Part shown: piece by piece, positions 17,920 to 28,244 of the stretch
How positions within the stretch are numbered: position 1 is the stretch's first letter
Layout: every line of letters begins with the position of its first letter
Translations under genes and position numbers: made by a program
The notes under the pieces: model-generated
Told to the model about the DNA's origin: nothing
The model's database searches: none
The model's input: the letters and a program-made list of their open reading frames with translations, nothing else
DNA from: Planctomycetia bacterium
Lineage (GTDB): Bacteria; Planctomycetota; Planctomycetia; Pirellulales; UBA1268
DNA: 64,000 nt
Assembly: GCA_021414115.1 (NCBI GenBank)
Contig: JAIOPD010000115.1
Span: 1 to 64,000, forward strand
Direction of reading: 5' to 3'

Positions 17920-18633
17920 ATGATTGGAAAACTGCTTGCCGAGGCGATCGGCACCTTCTGGCTGGTGCTCGGGGGCTGCGGCAGTGCCGTCCTCGCCGCC
18001 GCCTATCCCGAACTTGGCATCGGCTTCGCCGGCGTGGCGCTGGCCTTCGGCCTGACCGTGCTCTCGATGGCCACGGCCATCGGGCACATTTCGGGATGCC
18101 ACCTGAATCCGGCGGTGACCGCCGGTCTCGTGGCCAGCGGCCGCGTGCCCGCCAAAGACCTGATCCCCTACTGGGTCGCGCAGGTGGCCGGTGGCATCGC
18201 CGGTGCGGGGATTCTCTATCTCGTGGCCAAGGGGCTGCCTGGGTTTGATGCGGTGGCCAGCGGCTTCGCCTCCAACGGCTATGGCGACCACTCGCCGACA
18301 GCGAGTCTCGGCAACGGCGGCTACCCCTGGCAGAGCTGCTTCATCATCGAGGCGGTGCTGACGGCCGTGTTTCTGTTCGTGATTCACGGGGCGACCGACA
18401 AGAAGGCCGGCAGCGTGATCGCCCCGATCGCGATCGGCCTGTGCCTGACGCTCATCCACCTCGTGAGCATCCCGGTCACCAACACCTCGGTGAACCCGGC
18501 GCGGAGCACCGCCACGGCCGTGTTCGTCGGCGGCTGGGCTCTCGAGCAGCTCTGGCTCTTTTGGGTGGCGCCGATCGTCGGCGGCATCGTGGGCGGCCTC
18601 GTCTACCGCAGCGTCGCCGACTGCGCCGAGTGA
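17920..18633 (+). CDS. aqpZ: Aquaporin Z-type water channel
   Basis: 237 residues with six membrane helices and two half-helices carrying NPA boxes, [13 protein letters not shown] (Asn63) and [15 protein letters not shown] and the Arg after the second NPA match AqpZ, a water-selective channel of the inner membrane. The ATG at 17920 with CTGGAGAACG upstream fits better than longer starts. A Cys in GCHLNP lies near the pore. Confidence 0.9.
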   Translation: MIGKLLAEAIGTFWLVLGGCGSAVLAAAYPELGIGFAGVALAFGLTVLSMATAIGHISGCHLNPAVTAGLVASGRVPAKDLIPYWVAQVAGGIAGAGILYLVAKGLPGFDAVASGFASNGYGDHSPTASLGNGGYPWQSCFIIEAVLTAVFLFVIHGATDKKAGSVIAPIAIGLCLTLIHLVSIPVTNTSVNPARSTATAVFVGGWALEQLWLFWVAPIVGGIVGGLVYRSVADCAE

Positions 18634-18696
18634 CCGGCTCGACGTCGCCAAGACGATCGTCTGGACAGGCATCCCGCGCCGGTGCGGCCTCTTCGT

Positions 18697-18729
18697 GGCC
18701 GTGCCGGTGCGGGGGCCGTGCCGGTGCGG
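18697..18729 (+). repeat. Short 16-base tandem repeat
   Basis: GGCCGTGCCGGTGCGG occurs twice with a 17-base period between the convergent aquaporin and PQQ-repeat genes. A partial third copy lies just upstream (GCGCCGGTGCGG). No function is apparent. Confidence 0.5.
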
Positions 18730-18730
18730 A

Positions 18731-20014
18731 TCACTTCGCCCGCACGTCGTAGCAGAGAATGGCGTCGCCCTCGCGGAGGTAGAGCCTGCCGTCGAGGATC
18801 ACCATGTGGGCCCAACTCGGTCGGTCGCCACTACCCGGCACCTTGAAACTGCCCACTTCCTGATAGGCCGTCGGATCGGCCTTCACGAGCGACACCGTCC
18901 CGTCGGCGTAACGGATGTAGACATGGCCGTCGGCGGCCAGGACGTTGGCCGAGTTCTTGCCGCTGCCCCGCTGCTTCCAGGCGATTTTTCCCGTCAGCAG
19001 TTCGGCGCAAAACGGGATGCCCTTGTCGTCGGAGTCGCCGTAGAGGTGGTCGCCGACCAGTACGATGCCGCCGTGCTTGTTGGCGAGGTCGGGATTGAGA
19101 CCGTAGACCTCCTCGGCCTTCACGCTGCCGCCGGGACCGGGCACCTGCCGCAAGAGCGCACCACCGCGCTTATAGCCGGCCGAGAAGAACACGAGGTCAT
19201 CCTTCACGATCGGCGTGGGGATCACGGCCGTCGTCTGGTCGATCGGGTAGCCCCAGAGGAGAGTGCCTGTGTTGGCATCGACGCCGATCGGGCCGCTGGC
19301 GGTCGTCTGCACGTAGATCCGCCGATGATTGACCTCGGAGATCACGATCGACGAGTGCCCGGCGCCGCGAATACCGGGCACGGCACACGTCCAGAGCGGC
19401 CGGCCCGTCTTCCGATCGAGTGCCGCCATCGCCGCCTGCTCCCCGCCGGGCGTGCAGACGAGCCGGTCGCCATCGATGAGGACCGATTCGCTGTAGCCCC
19501 AGCTGTCTCCCTTCTTGCCGCCGAACTGCTGCTTGAGATCGACACGGAAGACCTCGCGGCCATCGGCGGCCGTGCAGGCGACGAGCTGGCCGAAGGGCGT
19601 GATCACATAGACCATGTCGCCGGCGACGGTGGGCGTGCTCCGCGAGCTCTGCCACGACTCCTGGCCGTCGGTCCACGGCCCGCCCGTCTTCGTCTTCCAG
19701 AGTTGCCGGCCCGTCGTCCGCTCGAAGCAGGAGAGGTATTCGTCCGCATCCTCGGCCGTCGACAGCCCGTCGCCGAGCGTGAAGATCCGATCGCCCACGA
19801 TCGCGAGGCTCGCGTAGCCGCGGCCGGCCCCCTTCGTCTCCCAGACGAGCGGCGGCCCGTCGGCGGGCCAGGCGTCGAGGAGATCGGTGTCGGGGGCGAT
19901 CGCGGTGCGGTCGGCGCCGCGAAAGGTCGGCCAGTCGGCGGCGGTGGCCGCCACGACGAGGATGACCGGGCCCAGTGCGGCCAGGGGGAGGGATCGCAGG
20001 CTGGCCAAAATCAT
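18731..20014 (-). CDS. Secreted PQQ-like beta-propeller repeat protein
   Basis: 427 residues from the ATG at 20014. The N-terminus ([22 protein letters not shown]) is a signal peptide followed by [13 protein letters not shown], the usual start of planctomycete PQQ-like proteins. The rest is repeated strands such as [16 protein letters not shown] and [16 protein letters not shown], which form a beta-propeller. Proteins of this kind act in the periplasm as scaffolds or, with bound PQQ, as dehydrogenases. The calcium- and PQQ-binding residues of true alcohol dehydrogenases are not obvious, so an enzyme role is doubtful. It is divergent from hisI. Confidence 0.75.
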   Translation of the reverse strand: MILASLRSLPLAALGPVILVVAATAADWPTFRGADRTAIAPDTDLLDAWPADGPPLVWETKGAGRGYASLAIVGDRIFTLGDGLSTAEDADEYLSCFERTTGRQLWKTKTGGPWTDGQESWQSSRSTPTVAGDMVYVITPFGQLVACTAADGREVFRVDLKQQFGGKKGDSWGYSESVLIDGDRLVCTPGGEQAAMAALDRKTGRPLWTCAVPGIRGAGHSSIVISEVNHRRIYVQTTASGPIGVDANTGTLLWGYPIDQTTAVIPTPIVKDDLVFFSAGYKRGGALLRQVPGPGGSVKAEEVYGLNPDLANKHGGIVLVGDHLYGDSDDKGIPFCAELLTGKIAWKQRGSGKNSANVLAADGHVYIRYADGTVSLVKADPTAYQEVGSFKVPGSGDRPSWAHMVILDGRLYLREGDAILCYDVRAK

Positions 20015-20136
20015 GGCGACGTGCTCCGGAGCGGAAGGAATGCGGCGGCTCCGCTCCGAGCCATCGGCGGCCCAAGCGGTGGGAAACACGGTGGTATAGT
20101 ACCAGCCGAACGAGTCTGTCAGCGAGGAGCAACGCC

Positions 20137-20622
20137 GTGTCGAGCGAGCCGGAAAGCGTGTTTGGCCAGCGGGTCAGCGTCGAGCAGGTGGAGGAGGGCA
20201 ACGACTTCGCCCCCAAGTTTGATTCCAGCGGCCTCATTCCCTGCGTGACGACCGACTTCCATTCGGGCGAGGTGCTGATGGTGGCGGTGATGAACCGCGA
20301 GGCGCTTGCCAGGACGATCGCCACGGGGGAGGCCCACTACTGGAGCCGCAGCCGCCAGCAGCTCTGGCACAAGGGGGCCACCAGCGGCCTCGTGCAGAAG
20401 GTCGCCGAGATGCGGATCGACGACGACCAGGACTGCGTCTGGCTCCGCGTGGAGATCGCCGGCGGCGCCAGCTGTCACGTCGGCTACCGCTCGTGCTTCT
20501 ACCGCAAGGTGCCGGTCGGTGCGGAACGAACCCAGGGCACCACGCTCGAGTTTCTCGAGCACGAGAAGGCCTTCGATCCGAAGGCAGTCTACGGCGACGC
20601 ACCGAACCCGACGCAGCTTTAG
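20137..20622 (+). CDS. hisI: Phosphoribosyl-AMP cyclohydrolase
   Basis: 161 residues from a GTG at 20137 with GCGAGGAGC upstream. It catalyses ring opening of phosphoribosyl-AMP, the third step of histidine synthesis. [10 protein letters not shown], the [14 protein letters not shown] block, the Mg-binding DDDQDC and the zinc-binding [11 protein letters not shown] are all present. The PRA-PH (HisE) domain is not fused. Other his genes are not nearby. Its TAG overlaps the stop of the convergent polymerase gene. Confidence 0.95.
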   Translation: MSSEPESVFGQRVSVEQVEEGNDFAPKFDSSGLIPCVTTDFHSGEVLMVAVMNREALARTIATGEAHYWSRSRQQLWHKGATSGLVQKVAEMRIDDDQDCVWLRVEIAGGASCHVGYRSCFYRKVPVGAERTQGTTLEFLEHEKAFDPKAVYGDAPNPTQL

Positions 20623-22550
20623 AGCGCATCCGACTTGGGTGCCTCACCGGCTTCGGCTGCAAGCTGCTCGCGGGCGAAGGCGAGCATCTCCTGCAGCGGC
20701 TCGGTCCGATACTCCTCGGGCACCGTTTCGATCACGTCCACGGCCTCCGCAAACCTGCCCGCGTCGATGAGGCAGCCGGCGAGATTGTGCCGCGGCTCGA
20801 GCCGGTCGGGGTAGCGGTCGGCCGCTGCGGCGAACAGAGGAATCGCGTCGTCGAACCGGCCGGCCTCGGCGTAGAGGGCGGCGAGGTTGTTCGTGATGTA
20901 CATCCGGCTGGGATTGACGGCGAAGGCGCGTTCCAGGCAGACGGTCGCCTCTTCACGCCGGCCGAGCCGCATCTCCGCCATGCCCTCCAGGAAGGCGATG
21001 GGTGTGGCCAGCGGGTCGAGCGACTTCCACGGGGTCGCCCCCGCGCGGGCCGCGGCCCGCATCGTCTTCCAGTCGCCCGCCTGCCCCGCCTGCCGCGCGA
21101 TCATGACCTGCCGCTCCTGGTCGAGCGCCGCCTGCGCATAGGTCACACCGAGCGCGAGGGCCGCGGCCACCGGCGGCACGACGAGCCAGCCGGGCAGCGG
21201 CACGGGCCGCATCGAGGCGGGCCGCACCGCGTGCTTTCCGAGTGCGATCACGGCCAGCAGGATCGCCAGATGCACCTGATGGGTGATGCGATCGAGCGGA
21301 AAGTCGACGCAGGAGAAGACGAGGTAGGCCACGAGCGCCATCAGGCAGACGAGCGCGAGCCGCGCCTCGGATGGCGAGCCCGAGCGGAGCACGGCGCGGA
21401 CGGCAAGGAGGGCCGCGACGAAGATCGCCGCGAAGGCCACGAGCCCTGGCAGCCCCTTCTCGGCCGCCACCCAGAGGAAGTCGTTGTGCGGCTGGATCCA
21501 GTTGTCGCTCGAAAGATTCGCAAAGTCGAGGTCGCCGCCGTAGTAGTCGTGGAGCCGGATGGTGAAGTTGCCGGCGCCGACACCCGTGAGTGGATGGTCG
21601 GCGATCATCCGAGCCGTGACGCCCCAGATCATCATGCGTCCGCCGTCGGTCGGGCCGGCTGCCTGATGGGGCCGCGTCACGATCGTCGTCTGGAGCAGGC
21701 GACCGAGCGGCGTGTCGCTGCCGGTCAGCGCTGCCACGCCGCCGATGGCCGCGGCACCGCCGAGAAATGCCGCCGCGAGCGACCGCCGCAGGTTCCGCGA
21801 GACCGCGAGGCGGTCGTGGCAAGCCAGTGCCGTGGCGCCAGCCACGGCCGCGGAGACGAGCACCGCGAGCCATGCCGCCCGCGACTGGAGCATCACGATC
21901 AGCGCCAGGGTGCTGCCGGCGGTTGCGATGGAAAGCCAGCGCCAACCGCCGGCCAGGAGCGCCGTTCCGCCCAGACACCACGGCAGGAGCAGCGCGAGCA
22001 GGCCGGCGTAGAGGTTGACGTTCGACATGCGTCCGGTCACGACCTCCATCGTCCGGCGGCCATGGAGACCGAATCCACAGCGAGTCAGCGTTTCGGAGGT
22101 GCCGATGGCGACGGCCACCGCGGCGGCGAGCACGAGCGTCTGGACGACTCGCTGTCGCCAATCACGGTCGAGCGGCAGGAGCAGGCAGGCCATGCAGAGG
22201 ACGCCGACCGCCGCAAGCGACCGGAAGATGTCGGTCCACCCAGCCGACACGTTGGTCGCGAAGGCGAGCGACGCCGTGGACACGAGAAGCGCGACGGCCG
22301 AGGCCACCACGATGGGCTCGCGAAGCACCGATGTGTCGAGCCGGGAAGCCACTGCGGGCACGAGCAGCGCGAGCGGGAGGAGGACGAGCAGCAATGCCGA
22401 AAGCACGAGCAGCCGCGGCAGTTGCGACACGTCGTACGCAGACGGGTCGATGACCACGTTGAGGCCGACGATCACGACCGCCAGGAATGCCACGGGGACG
22501 ATCGCGATCCAGCGTGCCAGAGCCTCTCGAAACGGGGATGGCGATGTCAT
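20619..22550 (-). CDS. O-antigen ligase/polymerase-like membrane protein fused to TPRs
   Basis: 643 residues. The first 470 hold about 11-12 membrane helices of the Wzy_C/O-antigen ligase fold. The diagnostic loop reads [21 protein letters not shown] with [16 protein letters not shown] after it. Residues from about 485 are tetratricopeptide repeats (for example [20 protein letters not shown]). The protein probably polymerises or attaches a surface polysaccharide on the outer side of the inner membrane, with the TPR part binding a partner. It is the last gene of a leftward group with an epimerase and two glycosyltransferases. The chosen ATG follows the epimerase stop by five bases. Confidence 0.75.
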   Translation of the reverse strand: MTSPSPFREALARWIAIVPVAFLAVVIVGLNVVIDPSAYDVSQLPRLLVLSALLLVLLPLALLVPAVASRLDTSVLREPIVVASAVALLVSTASLAFATNVSAGWTDIFRSLAAVGVLCMACLLLPLDRDWRQRVVQTLVLAAAVAVAIGTSETLTRCGFGLHGRRTMEVVTGRMSNVNLYAGLLALLLPWCLGGTALLAGGWRWLSIATAGSTLALIVMLQSRAAWLAVLVSAAVAGATALACHDRLAVSRNLRRSLAAAFLGGAAAIGGVAALTGSDTPLGRLLQTTIVTRPHQAAGPTDGGRMMIWGVTARMIADHPLTGVGAGNFTIRLHDYYGGDLDFANLSSDNWIQPHNDFLWVAAEKGLPGLVAFAAIFVAALLAVRAVLRSGSPSEARLALVCLMALVAYLVFSCVDFPLDRITHQVHLAILLAVIALGKHAVRPASMRPVPLPGWLVVPPVAAALALGVTYAQAALDQERQVMIARQAGQAGDWKTMRAAARAGATPWKSLDPLATPIAFLEGMAEMRLGRREEATVCLERAFAVNPSRMYITNNLAALYAEAGRFDDAIPLFAAAADRYPDRLEPRHNLAGCLIDAGRFAEAVDVIETVPEEYRTEPLQEMLAFAREQLAAEAGEAPKSDAL

Positions 22551-22555
22551 GGAGA

Positions 22556-23431
22556 TCAAGCCTCGGCAGCGAGCCGATCGACCGCGAACGGCCGGGGCCG
22601 GAAGCCCAGGTCGCGGACCGCGTCGGCATGGTCGAAGACGAGGTCGTCGTTCATCCGTGCGGCCATGCCGTTCGACGCCCCGGCGGCGATGCCGAGTGAT
22701 CGGGCGAGCGGCAGGAGCATGGCCCACAGCGGGCGGGGCACGTGGATGATTCGCGGCGGCAGCTTGCACGCGGCGAAGACCGTCGCCACGAGATCACGAA
22801 ACAAGAGCGGCTCACCGCCCGAGAGCGTGTAGGCGGGAGCGAGCGAGTCGCGGCCCAGCGCCGCGACGCAGGCGGCCGCGATGCACTCGGCATGCACCGG
22901 CTGCCGTCGTCCCCGCGCGGGGCCGGCCACCGGAAACCAGCCGTGGCGGCGGACGAACGCGGCGATGGCGGCCACGTTTCCATCGCGCACGCCGTCGTAG
23001 ATCATCGTCGGCCGGAGCAGGCAGAGTTCGACGCCCCGGGTTTGGCTCCAGATCCGCAGCGTCTCTTCGGCGGCAGCCAGCGCCGCGGCGACGCGTCTTT
23101 CATCGGGGTCTGGAGAATCCCGCTTCGTGAGCAGGCTCGTCGACGAGAGGGCGACGAGCCTGCGGATCGCGAGCGACTCGAGCCACGGAAGGTGCCCGGG
23201 CAGCGCCCACAGCGGGCAGAGCGCGAGCCACGTGGCGACGACCGTCTCGCCCCCCGGTCGCGGATCGCCGGGATGGCACCAGATCGCACCGCCGCCGGCA
23301 GACCCCTCCGGAGGGCATGCGGCCCGCGTGCAGGCGACCGTCCGCCAGCCCGCTGCGGCGAGCAGCGGAAGGAGCGGCCTGCCGACGAGACTCGTGCCGC
23401 CCAGCACGCCGACGGTGCGATCATGATTCAT
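22556..23431 (-). CDS. NAD(P)-binding epimerase/dehydratase-like protein
   Basis: 291 residues from the ATG at 23431. The N-terminal Rossmann motif is GVLGGTSLVG. The segment where extended SDR enzymes carry Ser and YxxxK reads ALSSTSLLTKRDS, so the catalytic Tyr is missing. LLRPTMIYDG and PVHAECIAAACVAAL resemble sugar-nucleotide epimerases. It may be a reductase of another type or a non-catalytic relative. Its place between a polymerase and glycosyltransferases suggests work on sugar nucleotides or lipid-linked sugars. Confidence 0.6.
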   Translation of the reverse strand: MNHDRTVGVLGGTSLVGRPLLPLLAAAGWRTVACTRAACPPEGSAGGGAIWCHPGDPRPGGETVVATWLALCPLWALPGHLPWLESLAIRRLVALSSTSLLTKRDSPDPDERRVAAALAAAEETLRIWSQTRGVELCLLRPTMIYDGVRDGNVAAIAAFVRRHGWFPVAGPARGRRQPVHAECIAAACVAALGRDSLAPAYTLSGGEPLLFRDLVATVFAACKLPPRIIHVPRPLWAMLLPLARSLGIAAGASNGMAARMNDDLVFDHADAVRDLGFRPRPFAVDRLAAEA

Positions 23432-23466
23432 ACGCCGCGGCCCATGACGGTCCGCTTCCCTGCCGG

Positions 23467-24444
23467 TCATGAAGACGACGCCGGGGCGGAGGCAGCCCGT
23501 GTCTTCGTGGCAGCCCATGGCCGCGGGATGCCGGTGACGAGCTGCCGCACGGCGATCCGCACCCGCCGCACGGCGATGCGGGAGGCGATCGCCGCGAACC
23601 GCAGCCAGACGCCAGCGGTCACGAGGCCCATCAGCCCGAGCGGATATTGGTGACGGAAGTGCTTCGTGTAGAAGCGGATCATCCCCTTGTGCTTATGCCA
23701 CTCGACGAAGACCGGTCGGGATCGCCCGCACATGCCGCGATGATGCATCGCCCGCGCCGCGGGCACGAACTGGATTCTCCAGCCCCGCTGCCGGAAACGC
23801 ATGCAGAGGTCGAGGTCTTCGCAATGCAGGAAGAAGCCCTCGTCCCAGGGGCCGACGTCGTCGAGGGACCGCCGCTTCACCATCGTGCATGCCCCCGATA
23901 CGGCCTCGACGTCGATCGGGGCCTTGGGCAGCGGCTGGCCGTGGAGATTGAAATCCGAGAAGAGCCGCGGCCACCGGTTGGAGAATCGCGTAAGCCCGAA
24001 GCCCCTCACGAACGACCGCCACGGCGTGGGGACGGCCCGTCGCGAACCCCCCTGCTCGAACCCCTTGGCGTCTGTCAGCAGCCCGCCAACCATCCCGATA
24101 CGGTCGTCGCCTTCGAGCGCGCGCACCATGGCGGCGACCGCGCCTGCCGCGAGGATGCAGTCGGGGTTGAGGAAGAGCACGATCGGCTCGCGGGCGAGCG
24201 CCAGTCCGCGGTTCGAGCCCGCGGCGAAGCCGGCGTTGACGGGACAGCGCACCACGTCGAGACCGGGGTGATTCAGAAAAGAGCCGAGCGCCTCGTCGAG
24301 GGGTTGGGGCTCGGAGGCGTTGTCGACGAGCACCACCTGCCGCGACTGGGCCAACGCGGCCCGCAGGCAGTCGGCCAGGAATTGCCCGGCGTTGTGGTTG
24401 ACGATCACCACGGTCACCGGCGGCATGGCGTGCATCTGATCCAT
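23467..24444 (-). CDS. Family 2 glycosyltransferase (rhamnosyltransferase-like)
   Basis: 325 residues. A GT-A fold opens with VTVVIVNHNAGQFLADCL. NAGFAAGSNRGL and the metal-binding region VLFLNPDC are followed by GACTMVKRRSLDDVGPWDEG and HCEDLDLCMRFRQRG. It transfers a sugar from a nucleotide donor, plausibly dTDP-rhamnose made by the rfb genes in this locus. The C-terminal 80 residues are basic with a short hydrophobic segment that may contact the membrane. It lies 12 bases downstream of a second GT2 gene in the same direction. Confidence 0.85.
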   Translation of the reverse strand: MDQMHAMPPVTVVIVNHNAGQFLADCLRAALAQSRQVVLVDNASEPQPLDEALGSFLNHPGLDVVRCPVNAGFAAGSNRGLALAREPIVLFLNPDCILAAGAVAAMVRALEGDDRIGMVGGLLTDAKGFEQGGSRRAVPTPWRSFVRGFGLTRFSNRWPRLFSDFNLHGQPLPKAPIDVEAVSGACTMVKRRSLDDVGPWDEGFFLHCEDLDLCMRFRQRGWRIQFVPAARAMHHRGMCGRSRPVFVEWHKHKGMIRFYTKHFRHQYPLGLMGLVTAGVWLRFAAIASRIAVRRVRIAVRQLVTGIPRPWAATKTRAASAPASSS

Positions 24445-24456
24445 GAACGTGTCGTC

Positions 24457-25440
24457 CTAGTTTATGCGGACGAGTCCCTTGTCGATCGCCTGCCAGATCG
24501 AAGCCGCCGAGGCCACCCGCGATGCCTGGACTTGTCGCCGCTTCCGCCACGCGTTCGGGAGCCCTCGAATCGCTTCCAGTTTGGCCCGTGCGAACACGGC
24601 GGTCTGTCCACGACACGCGAGCATGACAGCTGCCAGAATAGTCTGCAGAAAATGCGCGGGCAAAGACGCGGCCAGCAGCGGTCCCGGCATGTTTTTGACG
24701 AGCGTCCACACGAGATTGCGATGGCCGAGGGCAGTCGCCAGACCTGGGTCGCCCTTGGAACTCGCCCCACACACGTGGTGGACGACGGCATCGGGCACGT
24801 ACCACGCGTGATGGCCGGCGAGCCGGAGCCGAAAGCCGAGGTCGACGTCCTCGCCATAGCAGAAGAAGTCCTCGTCAAATCCCCCGATAGCGACAATGGC
24901 GGCTCTGCGATAGAGAGCCGCGGCGGCACATACCGAGAAGATCTCGCGCTCCGCGAGGTCGCCGGGGCGGATGGGGCGACCATGCCCCTGCCGCCAGGCG
25001 AGGCCACCGAGGTGATAGCGGTCGCCGATGCCGTCGAGTACGTCGGGATGGTCGGCAAGCATCTGCCGCGAACCGAAGGCCGCGCAGGCAGGATGGGCGG
25101 CTGCGGCGGCCACGAGCCGCTCGAGCCACTCGGGCTCGGGGAATGCATCGGGGTTGAGCAGCGCGACCAACGGTGTATCGGCAGACGCGATGGCACGGTT
25201 GTTGGCCGCCGCAAAGCCGACGTTCTCCCCGAGTCGCCCCAGCTCGACGCGGTCCCGCAGTCGTGGGTCGGCCGCGGTCGCCGCCTCGACGGCCGCGATC
25301 GTGCCGTCGTGGCTGTCGGTGTCACGGACGAGGATTCGCCGAGGCGATCGTGTCTGCTCCGCGAGGCACGCCAGGCAGCGGGCCACATGCTCGACGGAGT
25401 CGTGGGTCACCACGATCACGGTCACGTCGGCGTCGGTCAT
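24457..25440 (-). CDS. Family 2 glycosyltransferase
   Basis: 327 residues from the ATG at 25440. VTVIVVTHDSVEHVARCL opens the GT-A fold, followed by NVGFAAANNRAI, LVALLNPDAFPEPEW and CYGEDVDLGFRLRLAGH. It resembles its neighbour at 23467-24444 in domain order but not closely in sequence. The last 90 residues hold a hydrophobic segment (LPAHFLQTILAAVMLACRG) and a basic tail. Likely adds a sugar to the surface polysaccharide. It is the first gene of the leftward group, divergent from the ABC exporter genes. Confidence 0.85.
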   Translation of the reverse strand: MTDADVTVIVVTHDSVEHVARCLACLAEQTRSPRRILVRDTDSHDGTIAAVEAATAADPRLRDRVELGRLGENVGFAAANNRAIASADTPLVALLNPDAFPEPEWLERLVAAAAAHPACAAFGSRQMLADHPDVLDGIGDRYHLGGLAWRQGHGRPIRPGDLAEREIFSVCAAAALYRRAAIVAIGGFDEDFFCYGEDVDLGFRLRLAGHHAWYVPDAVVHHVCGASSKGDPGLATALGHRNLVWTLVKNMPGPLLAASLPAHFLQTILAAVMLACRGQTAVFARAKLEAIRGLPNAWRKRRQVQASRVASAASIWQAIDKGLVRIN

Positions 25441-25597
25441 GTGGACGTCCTGGGTGCGGTCGAGAACGGCTGCTTGACCCGGTGGGCCACACAACCTAGT
25501 GTCGCTGGCATGGTCGCGCGGGCGGTTCCTGCACGGTATCCCGGTCCTCACGCGACTTCCACTCCGCGGCCAGCCCCCGCGGTCCCGGGACGAACCG

Positions 25598-26404
25598 ATG
25601 CCAGCGCCAGCCAACGCCCATACCGCCGACGGACCCCTCGCCGACTGGCTGGCCGGGACGCGAAAGATCGACCTCTGGGGCACGCTCGCCTGGTATGACA
25701 CGATCCTGCGGTATCGGCGGTCGATGCTCGGGCCGCTCTGGATCACGCTCAGCATGGGGATCATGCTGCTCGGCATGGGCCCGCTCTATTCGGGACTCTT
25801 CGACGTGCCGCTGCGGCAGTTTTATCCCCACCTGGCGCTCGGCATCATTTTCTGGCATTTTCTGGTCGCGAGCATCAACGACGGCTGCCAGGTCTTCATC
25901 GCCGCGGCTGCGTACCTCAAGCAGGGCCGGTTCTCGCTGAGCGTGTTCGTGTGGCGCAGCCTGGCGAAGCAGGTGATCCTGTTGGCCCACCACATGGTGC
26001 TCTACCTGCCGATCGCAGTCTGGGCGGGCGTTGGCTGGTCGCCGCGGCAACTGCTCTTCGTGCCCGGCTTCGTCGTCGTGCTCGTCAATCTGCATGCGAC
26101 CGCGATCATTCTCGGCATCCTCACGGCGCGGTTCCGCGACGTGACGCAGATCGTGGCTAGCGCCATGCAGTTCCTGATGTTCCTCACGCCGGTGTTCTGG
26201 ATGCCCGACCGGCTGCCGCCGCGGACGAAGTTCATCCTCCTGAACCCGCTGGCCCAGATGCTCGACGTGATGCGGCTGCCACTCCTCGGCGGTCAGCCGG
26301 CCCCTGGCACGTGGTGGTTTCTGGTCGGCTGGACCATCCTCACCGTGACGCTGGCCGCCATGCTCTTCACAGCCTTTCGCCGCCGCGTCGTCTACTGGAT
26401 CTAG
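25598..26404 (+). CDS. ABC-2 type polysaccharide exporter permease (Wzm-like)
   Basis: 268 residues from the ATG at 25598. Longer starts add sequence unlike protein. It has six membrane helices. YRRSMLGPLWITLSMGIMLL is the typical start of O-antigen/capsule ABC permeases, and MFLTPVFWMPDRLP and LNPLAQMLDVMRLPLLG are further family landmarks. It forms the membrane channel through which a lipid-linked polysaccharide crosses the inner membrane. The ATPase partner gene begins four bases after its stop. Confidence 0.9.
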   Translation: MPAPANAHTADGPLADWLAGTRKIDLWGTLAWYDTILRYRRSMLGPLWITLSMGIMLLGMGPLYSGLFDVPLRQFYPHLALGIIFWHFLVASINDGCQVFIAAAAYLKQGRFSLSVFVWRSLAKQVILLAHHMVLYLPIAVWAGVGWSPRQLLFVPGFVVVLVNLHATAIILGILTARFRDVTQIVASAMQFLMFLTPVFWMPDRLPPRTKFILLNPLAQMLDVMRLPLLGGQPAPGTWWFLVGWTILTVTLAAMLFTAFRRRVVYWI

Positions 26405-26408
26405 GGCC

Positions 26409-28220
26409 ATGGCGTCCATCGTGCTCGAAGGCGTGACGGTCGCGTTTCCGGTCTACGGGGCGAATGCGGCGTCGCTGAAGACGACGCTGGCCGCCGCGGC
26501 GACGGGCGGCAGGATCGGCCGTGAGACCGGCGTCACCGTGGTCGAGGCCCTGCGCGACGTGTCACTTTCGCTGTCGGCCGGCGACCGGCTCGGCATCATG
26601 GGCCACAACGGAGCCGGCAAGTCGACGCTCCTGCAGACGCTGGCCGGCGTCTACGAGCCCGCGCGTGGCCGAATCGTCCGGCAGGGCACGGTGGCGAGCC
26701 TCATCAATCCGACGCTGGGCATCGAGCGGGATGCCACCGGCTATGAAAACATCATGATTCTGGGGCTCGTTCAGGGGCTCTCCCGGCGCGAGATCGTGAG
26801 GCTGACCCCTGAGATCATGGAGTTCAGCGGTCTGGGCGATTACCTCGCGATGCCCGTGCGGACCTACTCGACGGGCATGCTCATGCGGCTGGCCTTCTCG
26901 ATCGTGACGAGTTTCCGCGCTGACATCGTGCTCATGGATGAGTGGCTGTCGGTCGGAGACGCGGAGTTTCGGGAGCGGGGCGCGGTGCGACTGCGGGAAA
27001 TGATCCGCTCAACGGGGATTCTCGTGCTCGCTTCGCATTCCCCCGAGCTGATCGCCCGCGAGTGCGACAGCGTCATCGAACTCTCCCACGGTGCCATCGT
27101 GGCCCGGCGCGGCGTGCCCACCGGCATCAGTGGAACAGGAATCACGGCCGCGGCGAGTCCGGCCACCGCCGAACTGGTCCTACACATAGGGGCACCGAAG
27201 ACCGGTTCGTCGGCCGTCCAGCGACACTTTTGCACGCACGCGGATGAGATCGGCCGGGAAGGGGTGCACTATCCCGTCCATCCGCTCGATACCAATGGAA
27301 TCTCGAGCGGTCACGTCGAACTCACCACCCTGCTCGACACCGCCCGCGCAGCCGAGGCGGAACGCCGGATCAGATCGCACCTTGCCGAGGCTCGCCAGGC
27401 GGGACGGCGGCTGTTTCTCTCCTCGGAGAGTTTCATCCGGCACGCCCGCGAACTGTCCACGGTGCTTCCCCGTCACCTGTCACACGTCGTGTGCATCGTT
27501 CGTCATCCGCTCGACGCACTGGTATCCCATTACAACCAGCAGGTGAAGCGTCATCTCATGAAGAATCGCTTGCAGCAGGTCGCCAGGGCGATTCTTTCCA
27601 ATCGGCGATCGAATCCCGTACTTTCGGGCACGGCGCTGTTCGAGTGGCTCGAGTGGTGTGGGCGTGAGCAGATGACGGTCGTGCCCTACGTCGAGCATGG
27701 GAGGGCGATCGACGCGACCGCCACCATCCGCGGGCTCCTCGGCTTGCCTCCGGGCCTGGGGGACGACCCGCCGGTGAATCGGAGTTACACCCCGGCAGCG
27801 GTCGAGTTCAAGCGGCTTGTCAACAGTCTGCCACCGGAACGGATGCTGCCGTTCGACGAGCCGCTCGATGTGTCGCTGCAGACCTACTCGGACGCGAGGA
27901 CGCTCGGCTGGCCGGTTCTCGAGGAGATCCTCGCTGCCGACCAGGTCGCCGCGCTCGAGCGACATTACCGTCCTGACGTCGACAGGATTGCCGAGACGTT
28001 CGGCATCACCATCGACCGCCTCCCCCCACCGTCGCGTGAGGCCGACGTCACGGACTCCAGCGACTCGCTCGCCCTCGTGTGGGAACACGTGAGCAGCGAT
28101 CCCCGGCTCGCAGCTGCGCTCGAGGCCGCGGTGGCCGCTGCTCACGCCGTCGGCAATCCCGGCGAGAGTCTCGTGGCCCTCGCCCGGATCATCGGCGGAT
28201 CGCCGCCCGCGGTCGGGTGA
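26409..28220 (+). CDS. ABC exporter ATPase (Wzt-like) fused to a sulfotransferase domain
   Basis: 603 residues in one uninterrupted frame. Residues 1-235 form the nucleotide-binding domain with Walker A GHNGAGKST (65-73), the signature TYSTGMLMRL, Walker B DIVLMDEWLSVGD (172-184) and switch His210. From about 255 a second domain begins with ELVLHIGAPKTGSSAVQRHF, the PAPS 5'-phosphosulfate loop of sulfotransferases. It continues with LFLSSE and HVVCIVRHPLDALVSHYNQQ, the 3'-phosphate-binding region, ending near residue 520. In usual Wzt proteins this position is held by a carbohydrate-binding domain. The fusion suggests sulfation coupled to export. The C-terminal 80 residues are of unknown type. 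Its partner permease lies immediately upstream. Confidence 0.85.
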   Translation: MASIVLEGVTVAFPVYGANAASLKTTLAAAATGGRIGRETGVTVVEALRDVSLSLSAGDRLGIMGHNGAGKSTLLQTLAGVYEPARGRIVRQGTVASLINPTLGIERDATGYENIMILGLVQGLSRREIVRLTPEIMEFSGLGDYLAMPVRTYSTGMLMRLAFSIVTSFRADIVLMDEWLSVGDAEFRERGAVRLREMIRSTGILVLASHSPELIARECDSVIELSHGAIVARRGVPTGISGTGITAAASPATAELVLHIGAPKTGSSAVQRHFCTHADEIGREGVHYPVHPLDTNGISSGHVELTTLLDTARAAEAERRIRSHLAEARQAGRRLFLSSESFIRHARELSTVLPRHLSHVVCIVRHPLDALVSHYNQQVKRHLMKNRLQQVARAILSNRRSNPVLSGTALFEWLEWCGREQMTVVPYVEHGRAIDATATIRGLLGLPPGLGDDPPVNRSYTPAAVEFKRLVNSLPPERMLPFDEPLDVSLQTYSDARTLGWPVLEEILAADQVAALERHYRPDVDRIAETFGITIDRLPPPSREADVTDSSDSLALVWEHVSSDPRLAAALEAAVAAAHAVGNPGESLVALARIIGGSPPAVG

Positions 28221-28244
28221 CTCGCGGTTGCTCTGGCAGGGAGC

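Noticed and set aside
20493-22832. A long open frame antisense to the Wzy-like gene
   Set aside because: Composition is Arg/His/Glu-rich and typical of antisense frames in GC-rich DNA; the opposite strand has clear membrane helices and TPRs.
26409-28220. Two separate genes (ABC ATPase and sulfotransferase)
   Set aside because: The frame is continuous with no stop, and no start codon with a ribosome site stands at the junction.
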